Of a stretch of DNA of 50,260 bases, positions 23,770 through 33,136 are shown piece by piece. Under the pieces are notes generated by a model. That model was given only the letters and a program-made list of their open reading frames with translations. It was not told the DNA's origin and made no database searches. Numbering within the stretch: the first letter of the stretch is position 1; each line of letters starts with the position of its first letter. The position numbers were made by a program, and so were the translations under genes. This DNA comes from Paludibacteraceae bacterium (GTDB taxonomy: Bacteria; Bacteroidota; Bacteroidia; Bacteroidales; Paludibacteraceae), in assembly GCA_024400275.1 (NCBI GenBank), contig JAKSMY010000008.1:1-50260 (forward strand), in the 5' to 3' direction.

Positions 23770-24435
23770 TTAAAATAATTGTTTTAACCAATTTAGGAAA
23801 TCCGGCATGTTGTCAAAGACGATATTTGCACCGGCGTTGGTAAGATCCTCCTTTGTCAGAATACCCGTATTGACACCGATAGTAAATAGTCCGGCTTCAT
23901 GTCCTGACCGGATACCCAACGGAGCATTTTCAATAACGCAGCACTCTTCTTTTTTCAGTCCGCTTCTTTGCCAAGCAATCAGGTAAGGTTCTGGGTCCGG
24001 TTTGCCTTTTTGCACATCAAAAGCCGTAACCATTTTATCTTTCTCAAAAATATCCGGAAATGTATTTTGAAGTGTGTCAAAAAGAGTTTTTTGCCCACTG
24101 CCGGTAACAATCCATATTTGTGTATTTGGTTGATTTTTAATCCATTGTAGTACTTCTATAACACCCTTTATTGGACCTGCGCCGCCTCGACGTTGAAAGG
24201 CTGCGGTCTTCTCTTCATAAATAGCCCAAATCTCGTCTTCGGTGGCATTTCGATGCTCTTTTGCCCAAATAGCCTCATGTATGACATCTTGACCGGTGCG
24301 CCCCTCGTTTACATAACAATCGTATGCAGAAAAGTGCAAACCATGTCCGGACATGACTTCTTCCCACGCCGCCGAGTGATTCGGCATGGAATCAAACAAA
24401 GTACCGTCCATATCAAAAAAATAGGCTTTGAACAT
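23770..24435 (-). CDS. HAD-superfamily phosphatase, beta-phosphoglucomutase-like
   Basis: 221 residues. HAD motif I FFDMDGTLFDS, motif II IVTGSG, motif III KGKPDPEPYL and motif IV VIENAPLGIRSGHEAG are all present, with a helical cap between I and II (subfamily IA). The pattern fits sugar-phosphate phosphatases or beta-phosphoglucomutase relatives. The exact substrate is not predictable. It has its own promoter, which overlaps the divergent rmuC promoter. Confidence 0.92.
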   Translation of the reverse strand: MFKAYFFDMDGTLFDSMPNHSAAWEEVMSGHGLHFSAYDCYVNEGRTGQDVIHEAIWAKEHRNATEDEIWAIYEEKTAAFQRRGGAGPIKGVIEVLQWIKNQPNTQIWIVTGSGQKTLFDTLQNTFPDIFEKDKMVTAFDVQKGKPDPEPYLIAWQRSGLKKEECCVIENAPLGIRSGHEAGLFTIGVNTGILTKEDLTNAGANIVFDNMPDFLNWLKQLF

Positions 24436-24454
24436 TTTTTACAGAATAAACGTG

Positions 24455-24486
24455 CAAAAGTACTAAAAATTTTGCATATATCCAAA
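24455..24486 (-). promoter_or_regulatory. HAD gene promoter, overlapping the divergent rmuC promoter
   Basis: Minus strand: TTTG at 24486-24483, a 20-nt spacer, TACTTTTG at 24462-24455. Confidence 0.75.
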
Positions 24487-24502
24487 AAAAGTAGTAAATT
24501 TG
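24471..24502 (+). promoter_or_regulatory. rmuC promoter
   Basis: TTTG at 24471-24474, a 20-nt spacer, TAAATTTG at 24495-24502. Start of transcription near 24509, 15 nt before the rmuC ATG. Confidence 0.75.
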
Positions 24503-24523
24503 CACCGCAAATTTGCTTAATTT

Positions 24524-25726
24524 ATGGAAATTACATTAATTCTTTTGGCATTTATTGCCGTATTGGGAGGTGCTGTCGTTGTCATTTGGATGATGCGTAA
24601 AAATTTTCAGCAGACGTTGGAAAATCAACAGAAAGCCAATGCACAGGCTTTGCAGGTGCAGCATGAGTTGTTTGAAAAATCATTGGCAGAAATGAAAGCG
24701 TCTGTCAATGCAACAACTGAAAAAATGCTTAGTTCCACCAAAAACGATTTTAACGAGGCAAGTAGCAAAAAGATTGATGAAATACTGTCTCCGTTTAAAG
24801 ATCGCCTAAAAGAGATGAAAGAGAGTTTAGATGGCAGTAAGACAAGTCAAGTGGAGATGAAGGTGGCGATGGAACAGCAAATCAAACATCTGCTTGAGCA
24901 AACTCAGCTGACAGCGCAGTCGGCGGATGAATTGGCACGTGCTCTAACCCACGATAGCAAATATCAAGGAAATTGGGGCGAAAGGGAATGCCAAGAGTTA
25001 TTGGAACACCAAGGATTACGGCGAGGGGTCGAATATGACACGCAGGTGGATATCAAATATACTGATGAAATGGGACATGAGCGAAGATTTCAACCTGATT
25101 TTGTTCTTCATTTGGATCAGAAAAGAGATGTTATCATTGATAGCAAAGTGTCTCTTACCGCTTTTAAAGATTATTGCAATGCCGAGGACGAAGGAGCACG
25201 GCAACTTGCTTTGAAACGACATGTGGAAAGCATGGAAACACACATAAAGGAATTAAGCGACAAAGATTATGCCTCCTATTTGAAAACCGGTCAAACAATG
25301 AATTTTGTGATTATGTTCGTGCCGATTACAGGTGCCCTTTGGACAGCCTTGCGAGAAAAACCGGATATGTGGCGGCACGCAATGGATAAACATGTCTATA
25401 TTGCTGATGAACAGACACTTTTTGCTGCGTTGAGCATTATCAAAATGACTTGGACCAAAGTGGCTCAACTTCAACATCAGGAACAATTATATGCTTTAGC
25501 CGATGAAATGATAAAAAGAGTGGGAATGTTCTACGACCACTTCAAAGGTGTAGGAAAAGCCATCAAGAATCTGGAGAATGAGTATGCAGACGCATCAGGC
25601 AAGTTGGAAGACAAAGGAACAAGCATTATTGTAACGGCGAATCAGATGGTTAAATTGGGAGCTAAAATAAGTGACAAATACGCTATTCCGGAAATGCTGG
25701 ACGTAGATGAAATATCCGATGAGTAG
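24524..25726 (+). CDS. rmuC: DNA recombination protein RmuC
   Basis: 400 residues. An N-terminal membrane helix (residues 3-23, ITLILLAFIAVLGGAVVVIWM) is followed by a long coiled coil (25-130) and the RmuC nuclease-like domain (about 135-375): GNWGERECQELLEHQGL, FQPDFVLHLDQKRDVIIDSKVSLTAF (PD-x-DSK restriction-like core), FVIMFVPITGALWTAL. It limits DNA inversions and rearrangements in E. coli; the chemistry is inferred. Its stop overlaps the next gene's start by 8 nt. Confidence 0.94.
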   Translation: MEITLILLAFIAVLGGAVVVIWMMRKNFQQTLENQQKANAQALQVQHELFEKSLAEMKASVNATTEKMLSSTKNDFNEASSKKIDEILSPFKDRLKEMKESLDGSKTSQVEMKVAMEQQIKHLLEQTQLTAQSADELARALTHDSKYQGNWGERECQELLEHQGLRRGVEYDTQVDIKYTDEMGHERRFQPDFVLHLDQKRDVIIDSKVSLTAFKDYCNAEDEGARQLALKRHVESMETHIKELSDKDYASYLKTGQTMNFVIMFVPITGALWTALREKPDMWRHAMDKHVYIADEQTLFAALSIIKMTWTKVAQLQHQEQLYALADEMIKRVGMFYDHFKGVGKAIKNLENEYADASGKLEDKGTSIIVTANQMVKLGAKISDKYAIPEMLDVDEISDE

Positions 25727-26609
25727 ATTCAATATACATATTCTTTTTTTCTGTTTGGGTTGGTGTTTTTCATCAACCTTATTGGCGGAGTCATGGGTTA
25801 CCATCCACTCTTCTGTCGCAGGAACCGAAGTAATGGTAGATGAAGATGATGGTTTACCCATAAAGGGGAAACAAATATGTGTTTCTGTGGATCCGGGTTT
25901 ACATGTCATTATGGTTAACAAGGTGGGGTATAGACCATTTGTGGATACAGTGACGGCAAAAGAGGGAACGAATCAGGTGCTTAATGTGTGGTTGGAGCCA
26001 CAAGACACGAAAGTAAGTAAGCGCACGACAAAATTTACGCGTCGGGTATGGGACTATCAAATGGCAAATGATAAATTTGATATTTGTTGGTTTAGTGTAG
26101 GTGCAGGTCTGGGCACTGGAGCCACTATGCACGCCTCTTTGTTTGATATGCGTTATGCTTTGTTTGAAATAGATCCTTGCGTGTGGGGATTTAATGCACC
26201 GTTCTATAATGATGTATCGCATGTTCAGACACGTTGGCTGGTGCATCCCCGTGACCATCGTTCAGAAGTGGGGCTATATGAAATGGCGATTCCTTCTCAA
26301 GGCATACAATTCTTTTACACCCCGATGGTTGGTGTGCATTTACCTATATTCAATTCTTTGGCCGTCGTTCTTAGTGCTGGGCCGCAAATCAGTTGGACAA
26401 AAATAGTTTGGCGTGAAGAAATTAGAGAATTGCCAACGAGTTATGGATATTCTTTTACAAAGAAAGATTTTCCCAAAACAGGTTATCAATTCGATCCGGT
26501 GTGGTTTAGTTTACAGATAGGCTGTTTATTTAGGGGTGTGAATTCCGATTTACTAACTTATTTTCGCTACCAAGATGGCTTTTTTGCTGGAATAGAGATG
26601 CGTTTTTGA
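25719..26609 (+). CDS. Exported PEGA-like domain protein
   Basis: The start is the ATG at 25719 (MSRFNIHILFFCLGWCFSSTLLAES), overlapping the rmuC stop; the signal peptide is cut near LAES. 296 residues. Residues about 25-95 resemble a PEGA domain (WVTIHSSVAGTEVMVDEDDGLPIKG, VSVDPGLHVIMVNKVGYRPFVDTV). The rest is beta-rich with aromatic and Gly residues, possibly an outer-membrane barrel (VGAGLGTGATMHASLFDMRYALFEI), and ends with aromatic-rich strands and a C-terminal Phe. Likely envelope-located; role unknown. Confidence 0.7.
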   Translation: MSRFNIHILFFCLGWCFSSTLLAESWVTIHSSVAGTEVMVDEDDGLPIKGKQICVSVDPGLHVIMVNKVGYRPFVDTVTAKEGTNQVLNVWLEPQDTKVSKRTTKFTRRVWDYQMANDKFDICWFSVGAGLGTGATMHASLFDMRYALFEIDPCVWGFNAPFYNDVSHVQTRWLVHPRDHRSEVGLYEMAIPSQGIQFFYTPMVGVHLPIFNSLAVVLSAGPQISWTKIVWREEIRELPTSYGYSFTKKDFPKTGYQFDPVWFSLQIGCLFRGVNSDLLTYFRYQDGFFAGIEMRF

Positions 26610-26647
26610 CATATTTTGGCGTAAAAAGTTATTTTTTCCGATAAAAA

Positions 26648-26679
26648 TTTGTATATATGAGAAAAAAGCTGTACCTTTG
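26648..26679 (+). promoter_or_regulatory. Promoter of the greA operon leader
   Basis: TTTG at 26648-26651, a 20-nt spacer, TACCTTTG at 26672-26679. Transcription would begin near 26686, about 40 nt before a terminator-like hairpin. Confidence 0.8.
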
Positions 26680-26725
26680 CACCGAAAACAAATAAATTTT
26701 CATAGTTAAGGTTTAGGTTTAATGG

Positions 26726-26758
26726 CATCAGGAGGCTGTGAAGTTTCCTGATGTTTTT
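26726..26758 (+). terminator. Attenuator-like hairpin in the greA operon leader
   Basis: CATCAGGA (26726-26733) pairs perfectly with TCCTGATG (26746-26753) around a 12-nt loop and is followed by TTTTT. It lies between the promoter and the first gene, so it would end a roughly 70-nt RNA unless read through. It may be an attenuator or the 3' end of a small RNA. Confidence 0.65.
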
Positions 26759-26793
26759 AACAAAACCACCTCGGCTATGTTTTTTTTGTTATT

Positions 26794-26898
26794 ATGAAAG
26801 AAGACGAAAAAAACACAAAATGGATTCCGGATGTGACAAACACGGAAGAAATAAAAAAGGCCATTATTTGGTCTGAGATATTGCAACGCAAATATTAA
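26794..26898 (+). CDS. 34-residue small protein upstream of greA
   Basis: ATG at 26794, TAA at 26896-26898. It encodes MKEDEKNTKWIPDVTNTEEI and then KKAIIWSEILQRKY: an acidic N-terminus and an amphipathic C-terminal helix. The 'EEI+KAIIWSEIL+RKY' helix resembles small proteins that I recall from Bacteroidota, without a known function. It lies 11 nt before greA, inside the same transcript, which supports real translation. The low AT bias of its codons compared with the surrounding leader also fits coding. Confidence 0.5.
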   Translation: MKEDEKNTKWIPDVTNTEEIKKAIIWSEILQRKY

Positions 26899-26909
26899 AA
26901 TCTATTTAT

Positions 26910-27380
26910 ATGGCAACAACGTACATGACCGCTGAAGGTCTACAAAAACTGAAAGAAGAATTGCAGTTTCTTGAGGGAATAGAACGCCCTCGAGTTATCG
27001 CTGCTATTGCAGAGGCCCGAGACAAAGGTGACTTGAGTGAAAATGCTGAGTATGATGCAGCAAAAGAAGAGCAGGGACATCTTGAAAGTAAGATTGCTAT
27101 GCTCAAAGGTAAAATCATGGAGGCTCGTATTATTGACGAAAGCACCATTAAAACGGACGAAGTGCAGATATTAACCAAAGTTCGTGTGAAAAACAAAAAT
27201 AATGGTCAAGAGAAAGTTTATCAATTAGTTACGGAGGGAGAAGCCAATATCTTAGAGGGAAAAATAGCTGTTACGACTCCAATCGCTAAAGGTTTACTCG
27301 GAAAGAAAGTTGGCGAAACAGCTTGTGTCAATGTTCCTGCCGGAACAATCGAATTTGAAATCTTGGAAATTAGCCTATAA
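26910..27380 (+). CDS. greA: Transcription elongation factor GreA
   Basis: 156 residues. N-terminal coiled-coil with the acidic tip DLSENAEYDAAKEEQG that enters the RNA polymerase secondary channel, and a C-terminal FKBP-like domain (TPIAKGLLGKKVGETACVNVPAGTIEFEILEI). It stimulates cleavage of backtracked RNA. First large gene of an operon with HIT, aspA, rdgB, porZ and an acyltransferase (gaps 5, 18, -4, -4 and 12 nt). Confidence 0.96.
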   Translation: MATTYMTAEGLQKLKEELQFLEGIERPRVIAAIAEARDKGDLSENAEYDAAKEEQGHLESKIAMLKGKIMEARIIDESTIKTDEVQILTKVRVKNKNNGQEKVYQLVTEGEANILEGKIAVTTPIAKGLLGKKVGETACVNVPAGTIEFEILEISL

Positions 27381-27385
27381 ATAGT

Positions 27386-27793
27386 ATGACTCTCTTTTCG
27401 CGTATAATAAAAGGTGATATCCCCAGTTACAAAGTTGCTGAGGACGATAAATATTATGCTTTTTTGGACATCAATCCTTTGCAAGAAGGACATACATTGG
27501 TAGTACCAAAACTTGAAGAACCGGAAGCGGATTACATTTTTGATTTGAATGATGAAACGTTGTCGGGTTTGATAGTGTTTTGCAAAAAAGTAGCAGCAGG
27601 TATCAAAAAAGCTACCAATTGCAAACGAGTTGGCGTGGCTGTTTTAGGTATGGAAGTTAATCATGTACATGTGCATCTTGTTCCGTTGAACAAGGAGAAA
27701 GATATGATTTTTACCAATCCTAAATTGGAATTAGATAGCGAGAAAATGTGTACTATCGCAAACTCGATTGCTGAAGCCATTGAGAATCTGTAA
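27386..27793 (+). CDS. HIT family protein
   Basis: 135 residues. Histidine triad HVHVHLVPL at about residues 92-100, with the upstream GHTLVVPK strand. Bacterial members of this Hint-like branch hydrolyse adenosine phosphoramidates or related nucleotides. Full length; 5 nt after greA. Confidence 0.92.
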   Translation: MTLFSRIIKGDIPSYKVAEDDKYYAFLDINPLQEGHTLVVPKLEEPEADYIFDLNDETLSGLIVFCKKVAAGIKKATNCKRVGVAVLGMEVNHVHVHLVPLNKEKDMIFTNPKLELDSEKMCTIANSIAEAIENL

Positions 27794-27811
27794 ATTTAGT
27801 TTACTAAGACA

Positions 27812-29227
27812 ATGAAAACACGTATTGAAAGCGATTTGATTGGTGAAAAAGAAATTCCTCTTGAGGCGTTGTATGGTGTGCAGACGCTTCGTGGATTGGA
27901 GAATTTCCCGATTTCGAAGTTCAAACTTAAGGACTATCCATTGTTTATCAATGGATTAGCATATACTAAATTGGGTGCCGCTATGGCGAACCACGACCTG
28001 GGACTCTTGACGGATGAGCAATTTACTGCTATTGAGCAGGCTTGTCAGGAAATTCTTGCAGGGAAGTGGCATGATCAATTCCCCATTGATATGATTCAAG
28101 GTGGAGCCGGTACAACCACAAACATGAATGCTAACGAGGTTATTGCTAATCGTGCCCTGCAAATTATGGGATATGAGCCGGGAGATTACAAATACTGTTC
28201 TCCTAATGACCACGTTAACTGTTCGCAGTCCACGAATGATGCATATCCAACCGCTATTCATCTTGGATTATATGCCACCCATTTAGATTTCCTTAAACAC
28301 TACGAGATGTTAATTACTGCTTTTGATAAAAAAGCAACTGAATTTAAGGACATTCTCAAAATGGGGCGGACGCAACTTGAAGATGCTGTGCCAATGACAT
28401 TGGGACAAACTTTTGGTGCCTTTGCGTCTATTCTGAAAGATGAAATAAAGCATCTTAATGCTGCTGCCGCAGAGTTCCTGACAATCAATATGGGAGCTAC
28501 TGCAATTGGAACCGGAATTTGTTCAGAACCCGGTTATGCCGAATTATGTGCAAAATATCTGGCCAAAATAACAGGTTGGCATATCCGATTGGCTGATAAT
28601 TTGGTGGCTGCCACATCAGATACCAGTTGCATGGTAACTTATTCTTCTGTTTTGCGTTGTATCGCGACCAAAATGAATAAGATCTGTAATGACTTGCGTT
28701 TGTTGGGTTCCGGTCCTAAATGTGGGTTACATGAATTAGACCTTCCGGCACGCCAACCGGGTAGTTCCATTATGCCGGGTAAGGTTAATCCTGTTATTCC
28801 GGAAGTTATGAACCAAATCTGTTACAAAGTGATTGGAAACGATGTGTGCGTGGCTATGTGTAATGAAGCTGCCCAAATGGAGCTGAATGCAATGGAGCCG
28901 ACAATGGCACAATGCTGCTTTGAAAGTTGTGAGATTTTGATGAACGGGTTTGATGTATTGCGCCAATATTGCGTAGATGGTATCAAGGCAGATAAAGAAC
29001 GTTGTGAAAATTATATAAAAGGTAGTATCGGTATTGTTACGGCTCTTAACCCAATCATAGGTTATAAAAACTCCACTAAAATAGCCAAAGATGCATTGGC
29101 TTCGGGTATTGGGGTCTATGATTTGGTATTGGAAAATGGAATTTTGACCAAGGAAGAGTTAGATACTATTTTGGCACCGGAAAATATGATTAAGCCTGTT
29201 AAATTGAACATTAAACCACGTCGATGA
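27812..29227 (+). CDS. aspA: Aspartate ammonia-lyase
   Basis: 471 residues, full length. Aspartase/fumarase superfamily signature GSSIMPGKVNPV at about residues 317-328, with NQSTNDA-type loop CSQSTNDAYPT and TTTNMNANEVIANRA. The opening IESDLIGEKEIP.EALYGVQTLRG.ENFPIS is typical of aspartase rather than fumarase. It converts aspartate to fumarate and ammonia, feeding fumarate to anaerobic respiration, which is common in Bacteroidales. It overlaps rdgB by 4 nt. Confidence 0.93.
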   Translation: MKTRIESDLIGEKEIPLEALYGVQTLRGLENFPISKFKLKDYPLFINGLAYTKLGAAMANHDLGLLTDEQFTAIEQACQEILAGKWHDQFPIDMIQGGAGTTTNMNANEVIANRALQIMGYEPGDYKYCSPNDHVNCSQSTNDAYPTAIHLGLYATHLDFLKHYEMLITAFDKKATEFKDILKMGRTQLEDAVPMTLGQTFGAFASILKDEIKHLNAAAAEFLTINMGATAIGTGICSEPGYAELCAKYLAKITGWHIRLADNLVAATSDTSCMVTYSSVLRCIATKMNKICNDLRLLGSGPKCGLHELDLPARQPGSSIMPGKVNPVIPEVMNQICYKVIGNDVCVAMCNEAAQMELNAMEPTMAQCCFESCEILMNGFDVLRQYCVDGIKADKERCENYIKGSIGIVTALNPIIGYKNSTKIAKDALASGIGVYDLVLENGILTKEELDTILAPENMIKPVKLNIKPRR

Positions 29228-29793
29228 AGCTGGTCTTTGCTACCAATAATATGCATAAATTGGAGGAGGTACGCGGAATACTTCCGTCCGTTTTTCAAAT
29301 CATATCATTGAGTGAATTGGGCTGTACGGATGAGATAGAAGAAACGGGGCAAACGCTCGAAGATAATTCACTCATTAAGGCGCAATATATTTGGAACAGA
29401 TATCATGTGGATTGTTTCGCAGATGATACAGGTTTGGAAATAGAAGCGTTGAATGGGCAGCCGGGTGTTTATACTGCTCGTTGGGCAGGGGTGGAACATG
29501 ATGATGCCGCTAACCGACAAAAAGCACTGAAGCAGATGCAGGGAGTAAGCAACCGCCGTGCAAGATTTCGAACGGTTGTTACCTTAATTAGAAATGGTCA
29601 GGTGCAGCAAGTAGAGGGTGTCGTTTGGGGAATGATTGCCACTGCAGAACATGGACAGGGAGGTTTTGGGTATGATCCGTTATTTATTCCTGATGGCTAT
29701 GACAAAACATTTGCAGAATTGCCTCAAACGGTTAAAAATACTATTAGTCATCGTGCACGGGCAATGCAAAATCTTAAACAATTACTTGTATGA
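29224..29793 (+). CDS. rdgB: XTP/dITP diphosphatase (Ham1/RdgB)
   Basis: 189 residues. Ham1 motifs: LVFATNNMHKLEEVRGIL (SxNxxK-like substrate loop), FADDTGLEIEALNGQPGVYTARW, GFGYDPLFIP and SHRARAM. It removes non-canonical purine nucleotides from the dNTP pool. Coupled by 4-nt overlaps (ATGA) on both sides. Confidence 0.95.
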   Translation: MKLVFATNNMHKLEEVRGILPSVFQIISLSELGCTDEIEETGQTLEDNSLIKAQYIWNRYHVDCFADDTGLEIEALNGQPGVYTARWAGVEHDDAANRQKALKQMQGVSNRRARFRTVVTLIRNGQVQQVEGVVWGMIATAEHGQGGFGYDPLFIPDGYDKTFAELPQTVKNTISHRARAMQNLKQLLV

Positions 29794-32081
29794 ATAAGTG
29801 GCTGAATATTCTTTTTCTTTCGATAGTCAGTTACCCGATGTGGGCTATTGACGCTCAGATGTATGCTTGGCATTCACACTTGGCTTATGGTGAAGTCCGT
29901 CAAGTTGTAGATGCTGGAGATGTAATATATGGTTTGGCAGGTAAAGCTTTGTTCGCTGTAGATAAAGCATCGGAAGAACGGCGTACTTTTTCCAAACAAG
30001 ATGGTTTAAACGGTGCAGATATTGCACAAATCGGATATGATGAATTGTCGCGCACGCTGATAATAGCTTATTCCGACGGATTGATTGATATGATAAAGGA
30101 TGGTGCTATTATACCAATGACCGATTTGCAGCAAAAAGATATGGCGTATTCTAAAGAAGCAAATAAGTTATTGGTGGTTGACGGAAATGCTTATATGGCA
30201 ATGCCATTCGGCGTTATGGTTGTGGATATTAAAAATCGATTGATAAAAGATACATATTACATAGGAGATAAGAGTTCGGCTGTGAACGTGCTGGACGTGG
30301 CGTTAAGTGCGGATTCTATTTTTGCCATTTCGTCTGATTCTTTATATTCGGCTTCTAAAAATGCTAATTTGCTCAATTATGGCGAGTGGAACAGAGTAGG
30401 AAAAATATCTGCATCGAAAGCATATACTTCTATTGCCGTTTGGAGAAATGAATTGTTTGCAGTGGCAGAAAATATGTTTGTTCATCGGAATAATGGAAGT
30501 TGGATAAGTGAGCACCCTGATTGGCAGTTTGTTGGAATCAAAACAAATCAGGATAAATTATTCGTCTTGGCAGCGGGTACGGATATTTATTATTTAGATG
30601 ATAGTTTTTCCATTAGGGCTATTCCGGTGTCTTATGCAGTGAGAGATATTTGTCAAGATGGAAATATTTATTGGTTAGCCACTCCGGAAGATGGAATCGT
30701 GCGTTTTTTGATTTCTGAAGGCACTCAATCTTTCAAGATAAACGGACCGGCGGAAAATTATCCATATCGGATGCGTATAGTTAATGGTAATTTGATTATG
30801 GTTCCGGGAGGATATTATGTTTCTTCTACAAGTCATTATGGAACAATCTCAATATACAACAATGATAGTTGGATGTGTTGGAGCACCGCTGAACTGAACA
30901 AAGTAACACAAAACGACATTATTAATCTTTCGGATTGTATTATAGATCCGAAAGATGCGAACCATTTTTTTGTCGGGAGTCTTGGCCGTGGCTTGATAGA
31001 GTTTAGAAATAATCAATTTTATAAGTATTATCTTGGTAACAATAGTTTTTTGGATAGTATTGATTCACCGGCATTCGCCTATACATGGGTGGATGCATTT
31101 GCTTATGATAGTGACGACAATTTATGGATGCTGAATATTTCCCATAAAAGAAATATAAAAATCTTAAAGCGAGATGGCTCTTGGGTTGCATTGGATTATC
31201 AGGCAGCGAATGAAATGGAACGTGCGAGAGATCTGTTGATATGGAATCAGAATGAGAATATCAAAATAATTTCTTGTAATCACAAAAAAATAGGTATTTG
31301 TATGCTGGATGACAACGGCACGCTTTCCCAACCTGATGATGACAAATGTGTTTTAGTGACGACCTTTGTGGACCAAGATAATAATTCTATCATTCTTGAT
31401 GGTATATATAGCATTGCCCAAACCAAGGAGGGGGCATTGTGGATAGGAACTGGTGCCGGTATTGTTGTTATTGACAACCCGAGTGAATTGTTTACCGGCA
31501 ATGCTTGTCGCAAAATCAAGATACCACGCAATGACGGCACCAATTTGGCGGATTACTTGTTGAATACGGAACAGATAAATGCCATTGCTGTTGATGGTGC
31601 AAATAGAAAATGGATTGGCACAGCAGGGTCAGGTCTGTATCTCATTTCCGAAGACGGACAGGAAACCATAGAACATTTTACCGCAGATAATTCGCCTTTG
31701 CTGAGTGATGAAATAATCAGTTTGGCTATTGAGCCGATTTCGGGTAAGGTGTTTATCGGTACAAGTAAAGGGTTGATGTCTTACCAAAGCGATGCTGCTT
31801 CGCCGTTTGAGGACTACTCTTCTGTGTATGCCTATCCCAACCCTGTCCGTCCTGATTATGAGGGAGTGATTACGATTACCGGTTTAATGGATGAAACGGA
31901 AGTACATATCGTAGATAATGCAGGCAATCTCGTTTGCCAAACTCATTCTTACGGTGGTACTGCTGTTTGGGACGGCAAAACAGCAGACGGCCATCGAGTC
32001 GCAAGTGGCGTGTATAGCGTACTATGCAACGAGGCAACCGACAACAAACATGCTGTTGTAAAAATCTTGTTGATGCATTAG
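29790..32081 (+). CDS. porZ: PorZ-like type IX secretion system beta-propeller protein
   Basis: 763 residues. A signal peptide (MNKWLNILFLSIVSYPMWAIDAQ) is followed by the PorZ N-terminal propeller (MYAWHSHLAYGEVRQVVDAGDVIYGLAGKALFAVDK in consecutive strands) and more propeller blades of the two-component-regulator type (GALWIGTGAGIVVID; RKWIGTAGSGLYLIS). A C-terminal type A sorting domain follows (YAYPNPVRPDYEGVITITGL; GVYSVLC). PorZ is a surface subunit of the attachment complex that links type IX substrates to A-LPS. Its presence means the organism has a type IX system, relevant to the giant protein at 45915. Confidence 0.88.
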   Translation: MNKWLNILFLSIVSYPMWAIDAQMYAWHSHLAYGEVRQVVDAGDVIYGLAGKALFAVDKASEERRTFSKQDGLNGADIAQIGYDELSRTLIIAYSDGLIDMIKDGAIIPMTDLQQKDMAYSKEANKLLVVDGNAYMAMPFGVMVVDIKNRLIKDTYYIGDKSSAVNVLDVALSADSIFAISSDSLYSASKNANLLNYGEWNRVGKISASKAYTSIAVWRNELFAVAENMFVHRNNGSWISEHPDWQFVGIKTNQDKLFVLAAGTDIYYLDDSFSIRAIPVSYAVRDICQDGNIYWLATPEDGIVRFLISEGTQSFKINGPAENYPYRMRIVNGNLIMVPGGYYVSSTSHYGTISIYNNDSWMCWSTAELNKVTQNDIINLSDCIIDPKDANHFFVGSLGRGLIEFRNNQFYKYYLGNNSFLDSIDSPAFAYTWVDAFAYDSDDNLWMLNISHKRNIKILKRDGSWVALDYQAANEMERARDLLIWNQNENIKIISCNHKKIGICMLDDNGTLSQPDDDKCVLVTTFVDQDNNSIILDGIYSIAQTKEGALWIGTGAGIVVIDNPSELFTGNACRKIKIPRNDGTNLADYLLNTEQINAIAVDGANRKWIGTAGSGLYLISEDGQETIEHFTADNSPLLSDEIISLAIEPISGKVFIGTSKGLMSYQSDAASPFEDYSSVYAYPNPVRPDYEGVITITGLMDETEVHIVDNAGNLVCQTHSYGGTAVWDGKTADGHRVASGVYSVLCNEATDNKHAVVKILLMH

Positions 32082-32093
32082 TGTGTTGATTTT

Positions 32094-33134
32094 ATGACAA
32101 ATCTCATATCTACGAGTAAGGTTAATCAGTTACTATGTGAGGAAGATCGGCAAAAGATTAAGAGTAGTAATTGTTTTGATTTTCTACGTTATTTATTTGC
32201 CATTTCTCTAATTGTTGCACACTATTGCACATTGACAGATATTGAACAATTCTGGTTTATATCAGGAGGAATGCGTGTAAAGGCGTTCTTTGTTATTACC
32301 GGTTTTTTGGTGTCGTTTAGTTTTATAAGTCGATATGGTGATATGAAGACTTATTTTCTCAAACGTGTAATGCGAATAATTCCCGCTTATCTATGTACTA
32401 TTTTGTTCTGCTTTGTAATAGGTGCTTGTATGTCTTCTTTGCCTTGGCAAGAATTCTTTGCATTAGGGCAAACTTGGAAGTATTTGATAACTAACCTTTG
32501 TATGCAGAATTGGTTTCAACCGGATCTTCCGGGAGTGTTTCTCTCCAATTTTATGACTGCTGTCAATGGTTCCCTTTGGTCCATGAAATTTGAAGTGTTA
32601 TTCTATGTACTGGTACCGATTCTCTTCTATATTATTGCAAAATATTCAAAAACAAGAGTTTTACCAATTTTTGTTATCGGAATTATAATAATTAACAGTG
32701 TACCATGTATGCCGATACAGTGTCGGTATTTTACTTATTTTTTCGTCGGAATAGTGGGCTTATTGGTATTTACGAAATTTTATAAGTATATTTGGTACAT
32801 TTTATTGGTTTCAGCTGGGGTAGTAATCTGTGTCCGTTTTGTGGATAATGTATGGGTCAATAGGTGTTTTACGGCATTGGAACCATTTCTGTTCGGTGCA
32901 ATTTTATTAGGAGCGGCATATTCATTTACATTTTTGAAGATTTTCCGCAAGTGTGCTAATATAACGTATGGATTGTACTTGTATCATTTTCCGGTGATAC
33001 AAGTGCTTATTAATATCGGTCTGGCAAAATACAACTTATGGTTGTGCTTTGTTGTTGCATTGGCTATAACATGGATTTTAGCCAATCTCTCATGGTTCTT
33101 CATCGAAAAACCACTGATTGAAAAATATAAGTAA
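32094..33134 (+). CDS. Acyltransferase 3 family membrane protein
   Basis: 346 residues, about ten membrane helices. FDFLRYLFAISLIVAHYC carries the conserved His of OafA-like O-acyltransferases, and RVMRIIPAYL the downstream R-x10-R/Pro-Ala-Tyr helix. A late FFIEKPLIEKY is the usual C-terminal signature. It probably acetylates a surface polysaccharide; the substrate is unknown. Starts 12 nt after porZ and ends 2 nt from the convergent folE stop, with no terminator hairpin between. Confidence 0.9.
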   Translation: MTNLISTSKVNQLLCEEDRQKIKSSNCFDFLRYLFAISLIVAHYCTLTDIEQFWFISGGMRVKAFFVITGFLVSFSFISRYGDMKTYFLKRVMRIIPAYLCTILFCFVIGACMSSLPWQEFFALGQTWKYLITNLCMQNWFQPDLPGVFLSNFMTAVNGSLWSMKFEVLFYVLVPILFYIIAKYSKTRVLPIFVIGIIIINSVPCMPIQCRYFTYFFVGIVGLLVFTKFYKYIWYILLVSAGVVICVRFVDNVWVNRCFTALEPFLFGAILLGAAYSFTFLKIFRKCANITYGLYLYHFPVIQVLINIGLAKYNLWLCFVVALAITWILANLSWFFIEKPLIEKYK

Positions 33135-33136
33135 GG

